From Candidatus Hydrothermarchaeota archaeon (GTDB lineage Archaea; Hydrothermarchaeota; Hydrothermarchaeia; Hydrothermarchaeales; BMS3B), in the NCBI GenBank assembly GCA_015521945.1, contig WANG01000013.1, forward strand, positions 1 to 5,619: a stretch of 5,619 nucleotides of DNA, read 5' to 3'. The position numbers were made by a program, and so were the translations under genes. Numbering within the stretch: position 1 is the first letter of the stretch; every line of letters begins with the position of its first letter. This document shows, piece by piece, positions 1 through 4,776 of this stretch. Below the pieces are notes generated by a model. The model was given only the letters and a program-made list of their open reading frames with translations. It was not told where the DNA came from and did no database searches.

Positions 1-2
1 GC

Positions 3-1529
3 GTTCAGGAGTTCTGGACTGGCATCCACTTCCGGAACGTCACCTCCTCGGTTATAGAGGGCACCACCATAACCAGGAGCAGGCGGGACGGGGTTATGCT
101 TGTCTCCTCCACAGGCAACAGGATGTCTGGCAACATCATAAGCGGGAACTGGCTGGGAGGAGTTGAGCTCGTGTCTTCCAGCGGTAACACCGTAGAGGGC
201 AACACCTTCATCAACAACGGGTTGATGGTAAAGGACAGCTACGGCAACGCCGTTGCCAACAACACGGTGAACAGCATGCCTCTCGTTTACCTTGAGAACC
301 GCAGGAATGTTGTGGTCGGTGATGCTGGTCAGGTTATAGCCCTGAACTCCGAGAACATCACCGTAAGGAACCTGAACCTGAGCAACACCGATGTTGGCAT
401 TTACTTCCGAAACGTAAGCTACTCGGTGGTAGAGGGCAACACCATAGGCGGAAACATCTGGGAGGGAGTTCGGCTTGTATCTTCCAGCGGTAACAGGATA
501 TCTGGCAACACCATAAGCGAAAACATGCGGAGGGGAGTAGCGCTTTACTCCTCCATCGGTAACACAGTGGTGGGCAACACCATAAGCGGGAACGGACTGA
601 AAGCAGGGAGCCTGAGTGTAAGCGGTGGTGTGGTGCTTGACTCTTCCAGTGGCAACACCATTTCAGGAAACACCATAAGGAACAATAAATTCGGGGTTGT
701 GCTTTACTATTCCAGCGGTAACAGCGTATCCGACAGCAGCATAAGCGGGAGCGATGAAGATGGGGTTCGGATTGAGCACTCCAGCAACAACACCATATCT
801 GACAGCAACATAAGCGGGAATGTGCGTGGTGTTGTGCTTAACCTCTCCAGCGGCAACACCCTCTCCGGTAACAACATAAGCTGGAACAGGGCGGGAGTAT
901 GGGTGTGGCACTCCAGCGACAACACCATCTCAGGGAACGCCATAACCTGGAACTGGGCTGGGGTCAGGCTCGTCTCTTCCGGTGCAAATACTCTCTCTGA
1001 CAACGCCATAACCTGGAACCGGGCAGGGGTTCGGCTTGAGTACTCCAGCAGCAACACCATATCCAACAACACCATAAGCTGGAACAGAGAGGGGGTGGAA
1101 CTCTGGTACGCCAGCGACAATACCCTGGCGGGAAATACCATAAGCGGGGACAGGGGAGACGGAGCCGTGCTTGTCTCTTCCAGCGGGAACCTTATCTACA
1201 ACAACCTCTTCAACACCACGAACAACACCATTGTGGTGAGCGGCATCAGCTACTGGAACACCACAAAGCAGGCTGGCACCAACATAGCGGGCGGCTCCTA
1301 CATAGGTGGAAACTACTGGGGCTCACCCTCTGGAAACGGGTACAGCGACACCTGTGGCGATGCTGACGGCGATGGAATCTGCGATGCTCCCTACGCGATA
1401 GATGCGAACAACACCGACTACCTGCCTCTAACGAGCCCCATGGGGATGCCCGAGTTTCAGGGGTATGCGGCGCTGAGTGCGCTTTTGCCCTGGGTGGGCT
1501 ACCTGCTGCGGAGAAGGGCAGCCCGCTGA
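3..1529 (+). CDS. Secreted right-handed parallel β-helix (PbH1/NosD-like) surface protein, 5'-truncated
   Basis: The reading frame is open from base 3, in phase with the rest, so the true start lies left of the window; the ATG at 96 is internal. About 508 residues are visible, mostly 22-23-residue rungs of the form (S/Y/H)SSGNTISGNTISxNxxGVxL, the PbH1 pattern of NosD and CASH-type β-helix proteins. One module without clear rungs (about 243-395; NSMPLVYLEN, then NITVRNLNLSNT) interrupts them. After the last rung comes a NosD-like tail, GGNYWGSPSGNGYSD, then an Asp-rich loop (DADGDGICD, 1359-1385) that could bind calcium and lies between two cysteines that could pair. The C-terminus (PEF, hydrophobic stretch, RRR) resembles a PEF-CTERM archaeosortase signal. 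About 14 N-x-S/T sequons fit a glycosylated envelope protein. Any signal peptide is outside the window. Fold confidence is high. The ligand or enzyme activity cannot be told: such helices occur in polysaccharide-acting enzymes, adhesins and S-layer-associated proteins. Confidence 0.93.
   Translation, partial: VQEFWTGIHFRNVTSSVIEGTTITRSRRDGVMLVSSTGNRMSGNIISGNWLGGVELVSSSGNTVEGNTFINNGLMVKDSYGNAVANNTVNSMPLVYLENRRNVVVGDAGQVIALNSENITVRNLNLSNTDVGIYFRNVSYSVVEGNTIGGNIWEGVRLVSSSGNRISGNTISENMRRGVALYSSIGNTVVGNTISGNGLKAGSLSVSGGVVLDSSSGNTISGNTIRNNKFGVVLYYSSGNSVSDSSISGSDEDGVRIEHSSNNTISDSNISGNVRGVVLNLSSGNTLSGNNISWNRAGVWVWHSSDNTISGNAITWNWAGVRLVSSGANTLSDNAITWNRAGVRLEYSSSNTISNNTISWNREGVELWYASDNTLAGNTISGDRGDGAVLVSSSGNLIYNNLFNTTNNTIVVSGISYWNTTKQAGTNIAGGSYIGGNYWGSPSGNGYSDTCGDADGDGICDAPYAIDANNTDYLPLTSPMGMPEFQGYAALSALLPWVGYLLRRRAAR
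105..1244 (+). repeat. Tandem coding repeats of 66/69 bp (β-helix rungs)
   Basis: Aligning on the SSxGN-like turn, repeat units begin at 105, 174, 480, 549, 642, 708, 777, 843, 909, 975, 1041, 1107 and 1176. Spacing is 66 or 69 bp (22 or 23 codons), except a 93-bp unit at 549 carrying an 8-codon insertion and the non-rung module between 174 and 480. Five consecutive units (843 to 1172) are exactly 66 bp each. DNA similarity is also visible, for example recurrent caacaccataagc strings, so the array could expand or contract by recombination. Confidence 0.9.
1449..1526 (+). other. PEF-CTERM-like C-terminal sorting signal
   Basis: The last residues of the β-helix protein are Pro-Glu-Phe (codons 1449-1457), a mainly hydrophobic stretch (GYAALSALLPWVGYLL), and a basic end RRRAAR just before the TGA at 1527. 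A short motif, one membrane span and an Arg cluster make up the tripartite PEF-CTERM signal, known in archaea as the substrate tag of an archaeosortase (ArtC class). The span is short and contains an internal Pro-Trp, so the match is good but not perfect. It could act simply as a membrane anchor. No archaeosortase gene is in the window. Confidence 0.7.
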
Positions 1530-1572
1530 GCTAACCCACACCATCTCTCCCATAGCAGGGAATCATAGGCAC

Positions 1573-1601
1573 CTCCGTGGGTGCTCCACGCCCACCCGGA
1601 G
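1573..1601. other. GC-rich inverted repeat / candidate RNA hairpin after the β-helix gene
   Basis: GTGGGTG (1577-1583) pairs with CGCCCAC (1589-1595) around a 5-nt loop, with one G-U pair. The stem continues with CTCC (1573-1576) pairing to GGAG (1598-1601) across a two-C bulge. That makes 11 base pairs, mostly G-C, starting 44 nt after the stop codon of the upstream gene. No T-run follows, so it is not a classical terminator. It could be a 3'-end stabiliser, a processing site or a regulatory structure. Confidence 0.5.
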
Positions 1602-1627
1602 CAAAGAAGAACCCGCACCACCTGCAG

Positions 1628-1640
1628 GGCTCTCAGAGCC
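1628..1640. other. Small palindrome GGCTCT-C-AGAGCC
   Basis: This is a perfect 6-bp inverted repeat around a single C (as RNA, a 5-bp stem with a 3-nt loop) in the 184-bp gap between the β-helix gene and the methyltransferase gene. It lies about 45 bp upstream of the TATA-like element, so it could be a protein-binding site or a second weak hairpin. Its short length makes chance occurrence quite possible. Confidence 0.25.
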
Positions 1641-1676
1641 ACGCAACCCTGGTAAAGGAGAACCCAGGCACAACCT

Positions 1677-1690
1677 GCAAAACCTATATC
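1677..1690 (+). promoter_or_regulatory. BRE/TATA-like archaeal promoter of the methyltransferase gene
   Basis: GCAAAACC (BRE-like, 1677-1684) is followed by TATAT (1685-1689), an AT-rich island in a GC-rich gap. Its centre at about 1687 is 27 bp from the ATG at 1714. Archaeal TATA boxes sit about 25-27 bp before the transcription start, so the transcript would begin at or next to the start codon. No GGAGG-like ribosome site precedes 1714, which agrees with leaderless translation. Confidence 0.5.
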
Positions 1691-1713
1691 CCCGCGCACG
1701 GCGAGACACACCC

Positions 1714-2613
1714 ATGCCAGAGCTCACCCCCTACCTGCGGGACAGGTATGCCATGCTCTTCCCTGAGAAAAGCGTGGAGGAGCTAACCCGCCCCCTCCCC
1801 CAGAGCCTCAGGGTCAACGAGCTCCGCATCTCCCGGGGGGAGCTGGTGGAGAGGCTGGAGGAGCGCGGCTTTGAGCTGGAGCCAGTGCCCTGGGTGAGGT
1901 GCAGCTACAGGGTGGTAAAGGCACCCTTCTCCCCCGGTGCCACCCCCGAGTACCTGCTCGGCTACTACTACCTCCAGGACCCCGCCTCGGCGTACGCCTG
2001 CGAAGCCTTAGAGCCCCGCAGGGGCGAGCTGGTGCTGGACTGCGCCGCATCTCCAGGCGGCAAGACCACCTACATAGCCCAGCTCATGCACAACACGGGG
2101 TGCATCGTCGCCCTTGAGGTTAAGAAGAGCAGGCTGAAGGCGCTGCGTGCGAACCTCAACAGGATGGGCGTACAGAACACCTTAGTGCTCCACATGGACG
2201 CCAGGCTGGCTGAGACCCTCGGCATGAAGTTTGACAGGGTGCTGCTTGACGCCCCCTGCACCGGCACGGGCACCGCGCACAGGAACCCCGAAGCCCTCCA
2301 GAAGACGGAGGAGGACATAAAGCGCCTCAACCCCCTGCAGCTTGAGCTCCTGCGCTCCGCCTACGCCGTGCTCAGGAAGGGGGGAACCATGGTCTACTCC
2401 ACCTGCAGCTACCTGCCCGAGGAGAACGAGCTCCTGCTCCACCGCTTCCTGCAGGAGAGCAGAGCAAAGATGCTGAAGCTCAGGCACGGCTCCCCCGGCA
2501 TTACCTCCCCCTACGGCATACACCTTGAGCCCGTGCTCAGAAGGGCAAGGCGGTTCTACCCCTGGGAGCACCGCACCCAGGGGTTCTTCATAGCAAAGAT
2601 GAGGAAGAGGTAG
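1714..2613 (+). CDS. NOL1/NOP2/sun-family (NSUN/Trm4-like) tRNA/rRNA cytosine-C5 methyltransferase
   Basis: This 299-residue protein should transfer a methyl group from S-adenosylmethionine to C5 of cytosine in tRNA or rRNA in the cytoplasm; archaeal relatives (Trm4/Nop2p type) modify tRNA. Visible motifs in order: SLRVNELRIS (31-40), the small N-terminal RNA-binding region; YYLQDPASA (84-92); SAM-binding motif I DCAASPGGKT (109-118); an acidic residue ending the next strand in VALEV (Glu135); motif IV DAPCTGTG (179-186, Cys182, needed for product release in the family); motif VI STCS (229-232, catalytic Cys231); and the C-terminal HRTQGFFIAK (286-295). Nothing essential is missing and the length suits the archaeal form. 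I chose the ATG at 1714 because homology-like sequence begins there and a TATA-like element lies 27 bp upstream. The frame stays open back to 1477, but that part is low-complexity and overlaps the preceding gene. Whether the target is tRNA C48/C49 or rRNA cannot be decided. Confidence 0.93.
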   Translation: MPELTPYLRDRYAMLFPEKSVEELTRPLPQSLRVNELRISRGELVERLEERGFELEPVPWVRCSYRVVKAPFSPGATPEYLLGYYYLQDPASAYACEALEPRRGELVLDCAASPGGKTTYIAQLMHNTGCIVALEVKKSRLKALRANLNRMGVQNTLVLHMDARLAETLGMKFDRVLLDAPCTGTGTAHRNPEALQKTEEDIKRLNPLQLELLRSAYAVLRKGGTMVYSTCSYLPEENELLLHRFLQESRAKMLKLRHGSPGITSPYGIHLEPVLRRARRFYPWEHRTQGFFIAKMRKR

Positions 2614-2627
2614 CTCAGAGTCTGGCT

Positions 2628-2670
2628 TCTCATCACCATCTCAGATGGCTCTTATCTCATCATCGCTCAG
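2628..2670. repeat. Short imperfect direct repeat and palindrome between convergent genes
   Basis: The 53-bp gap between the stops of the methyltransferase and the oxidoreductase contains TCTCATCACCATCTCAG (2628-2644) and a related TCTCATCATCGCTCAG (2655-2670). The palindrome CCATCT-C-AGATGG (2636-2648) spans the end of the first copy. No T-run typical of archaeal termination is present on either strand. The palindrome might mark a bidirectional transcript end, but it is short. Nothing else is visible in this gap. Confidence 0.25.
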
Positions 2671-4070
2671 TTCTTCTCCTCAAGATACTTTGAGGCAACA
2701 TTAACCGCGAAAACATCATGCTTCTCGCCCAGCAGGTTCTTAGCAGCCTTCACCCCCGTCTCAATGGCATGGTCAATGTTGTGGTACCTGAACATCCCTG
2801 TCCTACCGACCACCTGCAGGTTCTCAAAGCCCTTCAGGTACTCAATTATTTTATTGTAGTGCTCCCTGTACCCTATGCGGAGCAGCGGGTAGGCACGCGC
2901 CACCCTGACCACGCAGTGGTCAATCACCTCATCCTGCCTTATGAACCCCAGCTCCTCCAAGTACTGGGCGGTAACCTGCGCCAGCTCCGCATCCTCCATG
3001 TTCCAGTACTTCTCCCCCTCAAAGCAGAAGTACTCCACCACCAGGGAGGACTTACCTGGAGGCGACATCTCGGGGCTCCAGTTGTTGGGCTCGTGTATCC
3101 TGCCGAAGGGAATCTTCTTCTCCGGGATGTATATCCAGCTCAGGTTGGTCACCCTGGGGCGGTTGACCATGACCGCCACTATCACCGTAGCCCTGAACTC
3201 AAGGGAGTCAGCCGCCCTTATAACCTCCTCGGGCGCCTCTGGGGAGAGCATCTTCACCAGCAGGGGGAGGGGCGCGCTGGAGATGAAGTTATCAGCCTCA
3301 ATCACCATCTCCTTCCCATCCCTCTCCGCCACCAGCCTCCTTACCCTGCCATCCCCGTGCTCCACCCTGTGCACCCTCCACCCGAGGTGCACGGGATTCG
3401 GCTGAATCTCCTCCACAAACCGCTCGGAGAGCCTGCCTATACCCTTCTTCGGATAGAGGAAGCGCTTGATGAGGGTTGGTGGCTCCTTGTGGTTCAGCTT
3501 CACCAAGGCATCCCTCAGGGCAACGCTCAGGGAAAGCCCCCTTATCCGCTGCGCCACCCACTCGGCGCTTACCTCGTTGCACGGTATCCCCCAGACCTTC
3601 TCACTGTACTCCTTGAAGAATATCTTGAAAAGCTCCCTTCCGAAGTTGGCAACCACCCAGTCCTCAAGGGACACGATTTCCCTCTGAGGTGTCACCTTCT
3701 GCTTCAGGTAGTCCAGGATTATCTTTGCGCTCTCCCCAACACCGAGCCCGAAGAGGGCGTTCATGGGGCGCAGGGGGTAGTCAAAGTACTTGCCCCGCAT
3801 GAATATCTTGCTGCTGCGCGGCGTGGGGGCAAGCTCATCCTTCAGAAGCCCGCGCACCAGCTCCTCAATCTCCTCGTTCTTGGTGAAGAACCTGTGCCCC
3901 CCCAGGTCAAACCTGAACCCATTGTGGACTACCGTCTTTGAAAGCCCCCCCACCACATCGTCCTTCTCAACCACAACGACGCTCTTACCAGCCTTTGCAA
4001 GGGTGTATGCAGAAGCGAGACCGGCAACACCTGCGCCGATTACTGCAACGTCAGCATCGCTCAACTCCAC
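2667..4070 (-). CDS. FAD-dependent oxidoreductase, PRK07208-like (protoporphyrinogen oxidase / UDP-galactopyranose mutase-like)
   Basis: This 467-residue flavoprotein has the amine-oxidase fold. From the chosen start: an N-terminal Rossmann βαβ with GAGVAG (12-17) and Glu35 for the FAD ribose; GGLS (41-44); DLGGHRFF (55-62); YSEKVWGIPCNEVSAEW (155-171); NNWSPEM (329-335); EYFCFEGEKYWNM (346-358); and the C-terminal FAD motif GRTGMFRYHNIDHA (422-435), followed by a tail of about 20 residues. These blocks, in this order, resemble the PRK07208 group, related to protoporphyrinogen oxidase and UDP-galactopyranose mutase. As I recall, members often sit in cell-surface polysaccharide clusters, and their reaction is not settled. 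A haem or carotenoid role is not supported by the neighbours. I chose the GTG at 4070 because GGAGGT (4079-4074) lies 3 nt before it; a TTG two codons later is possible. The frame stays open to 4223, but that part overlaps the divergent gene and does not look like protein. No signal peptide or membrane span is seen, so it is probably cytoplasmic. Confidence 0.9.
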   Translation of the reverse strand: MELSDADVAVIGAGVAGLASAYTLAKAGKSVVVVEKDDVVGGLSKTVVHNGFRFDLGGHRFFTKNEEIEELVRGLLKDELAPTPRSSKIFMRGKYFDYPLRPMNALFGLGVGESAKIILDYLKQKVTPQREIVSLEDWVVANFGRELFKIFFKEYSEKVWGIPCNEVSAEWVAQRIRGLSLSVALRDALVKLNHKEPPTLIKRFLYPKKGIGRLSERFVEEIQPNPVHLGWRVHRVEHGDGRVRRLVAERDGKEMVIEADNFISSAPLPLLVKMLSPEAPEEVIRAADSLEFRATVIVAVMVNRPRVTNLSWIYIPEKKIPFGRIHEPNNWSPEMSPPGKSSLVVEYFCFEGEKYWNMEDAELAQVTAQYLEELGFIRQDEVIDHCVVRVARAYPLLRIGYREHYNKIIEYLKGFENLQVVGRTGMFRYHNIDHAIETGVKAAKNLLGEKHDVFAVNVASKYLEEKN

Positions 4071-4073
4071 GGT

Positions 4074-4079
4074 ACCTCC
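4074..4079 (-). promoter_or_regulatory. Ribosome binding site GGAGGT of the oxidoreductase gene
   Basis: Read on the minus strand, GGAGGT ends 3 nt before the GTG at 4070 and 9 nt before the in-frame TTG at 4064. It is a strong match to the archaeal 16S tail complement (GGAGGTGAT). The spacing to GTG is short and to TTG slightly long, so the exact start stays open by two codons. Either choice rules out the longer frame reaching 4223. Confidence 0.6.
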
Positions 4080-4104
4080 ATGTGTGCGGGGGTTAACACA
4101 GCTT

Positions 4105-4136
4105 GCTACCCTAACATTGTTCGGTTTTGTTGTAGC
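4105..4136. promoter_or_regulatory. Interrupted inverted repeat, candidate operator in the divergent promoter region
   Basis: GCTAC (4105-4109) is mirrored by GTAGC (4132-4136), and inside it AACA (4113-4116) by TGTT (4128-4131), giving 9 pairable positions over 32 bp. The left arm has three extra bases (CCT). It lies between the start of the minus-strand oxidoreductase and the TATA-like element at 4159-4166, and its outer end falls about where minus-strand transcription would begin. That suits a repressor site or a leader RNA hairpin. The arms are short, so support is modest. Confidence 0.3.
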
Positions 4137-4153
4137 ATGCACACGCAGGGGGG

Positions 4154-4167
4154 CAAACCTTTTTATG
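4154..4167 (+). promoter_or_regulatory. TATA-like promoter of the DJ-1/PfpI gene, possibly read in both directions
   Basis: CAAACC (BRE-like, 4154-4159) precedes TTTTTAT (4160-4166), the clearest AT-rich block in the divergent gap. A start about 27 bp downstream falls near 4190, just before the coding start. On the minus strand the same bases read CATAAAAAG, a good TATA match, which would give an oxidoreductase transcript with a leader of about 65 nt. I see no separate better TATA for the minus-strand gene. Confidence 0.45.
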
Positions 4168-4200
4168 CCCTCCCCCCGAGCTTTTCCCGGGGTGGTTGCC

Positions 4201-4776
4201 GTGAAGAAGGGAAAGATACTCATGCTCGTCGGGGACTATGTGGAGGACTACGAAGCCATGGTGCCCTTCCAGGCGCTCCAGATGGCGGGGTACGAGGTTC
4301 ATGCGGTCTGTCCCGAGAAGAAGGCAGGCGACACGGTTGCAACGGCGGTTCACGACTTTGAGGGCGAGCAGACCTACAGCGAGAAGCGGGGGCACAACTT
4401 CAGGCTGAACGCCACCTTTGACGAGGTGTCTCCCGAGGAGTACGACGCCTTGGTCATACCCGGGGGGAGAGCCCCCGAGTACATCCGCCTCAACCCCAGG
4501 GTGCTTGAGATGGTGAGGCACTTCGCCGAGGCTGGCAAGCCCATAGCGGCGATATGCCACGGCATACAGGTGCTCACCGCCGCGGGTGTGCTGAAGGGCA
4601 GGAGGTGCACCGCCTATCCCGCGCTGGAGCCGGAGGTCAGGGCTGCGGGCGCAGAGTGGGTGAGCACCCCCGTGGACGGCGCCTGCGTGGACCGCAACTT
4701 GGTTACGGCACCCGCGTGGCCAGCTCACCCCGTGTGGCTCTCAAACCTGCTCAGGCTTCTGGAGGAGCGTTCCTGA
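4201..4776 (+). CDS. DJ-1/PfpI superfamily protein, plant DJ-1D-like single domain
   Basis: This 191-residue class I glutamine-amidotransferase-like protein is intact. From the GTG start: GDYVEDYE (11-18) with the acidic Glu18, KKAGD (40-44), HNFRLNATFDEV (65-76), VIPGGRAPEY (85-94), the nucleophile elbow AICHG (117-121) with Cys119-His120, and TAPAWPAHP near the end. Glu, Cys and His are the residues used in this superfamily. The sequence is strikingly close to one repeat of plant DJ-1D, which has glyoxalase III or deglycase-type activity reported; PfpI relatives were described as intracellular proteases. A cytoplasmic role in removing methylglyoxal or repairing glycated molecules is therefore inferred, not shown. 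I prefer the GTG at 4201 because GGGGTGG (4189-4195) lies 5 nt before it. A GTG at 4192, almost leaderless, and an ATG at 4165 inside the TATA element are alternatives; the last is unlikely. Its tail overlaps the convergent nucleotidyltransferase by 26 bp. Confidence 0.92.
   Translation: MKKGKILMLVGDYVEDYEAMVPFQALQMAGYEVHAVCPEKKAGDTVATAVHDFEGEQTYSEKRGHNFRLNATFDEVSPEEYDALVIPGGRAPEYIRLNPRVLEMVRHFAEAGKPIAAICHGIQVLTAAGVLKGRRCTAYPALEPEVRAAGAEWVSTPVDGACVDRNLVTAPAWPAHPVWLSNLLRLLEERS

Noticed and set aside
663..1141. Minus-strand open frames opposite the β-helix gene
   Set aside because: Their periodic Val/Leu/Pro/Ser-rich translations simply mirror the 66/69-bp coding repeats on the plus strand.
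105..1244. Regularly spaced repeats as a possible CRISPR array
   Set aside because: The units are contiguous, diverged and keep an open reading frame with the PbH1 pattern. There are no identical repeats with unique spacers.
1477..1713. In-frame upstream extension of the methyltransferase gene
   Set aside because: The translated part is Pro/His/Arg-rich without family resemblance, overlaps the end of the β-helix gene, and includes the hairpin and the promoter-like element. The ATG at 1714 explains all the evidence better.
2718..3941. Long 407-codon open frame on the plus strand opposite the oxidoreductase
   Set aside because: It lies entirely inside a well-supported minus-strand gene. Its translation is Leu/Pro/His/Val-rich with no recognisable domain, as expected for the antisense of GC-rich codons.
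4071..4223. N-terminal extension of the oxidoreductase and the matching plus-strand extension of the DJ-1 frame from 3790
   Set aside because: Both run through the shared intergenic region and into the neighbouring gene. The translations lack protein character, and ribosome-site-like sequences place the starts at 4070 and 4201.
2667..4776. A novel defence or biosynthetic system formed by the oxidoreductase, DJ-1 and nucleotidyltransferase genes
   Set aside because: The genes are divergent or convergent, not co-directional, and each fits a housekeeping or stress family. Nothing but adjacency links them, and no effector or mobile-element signs are present.
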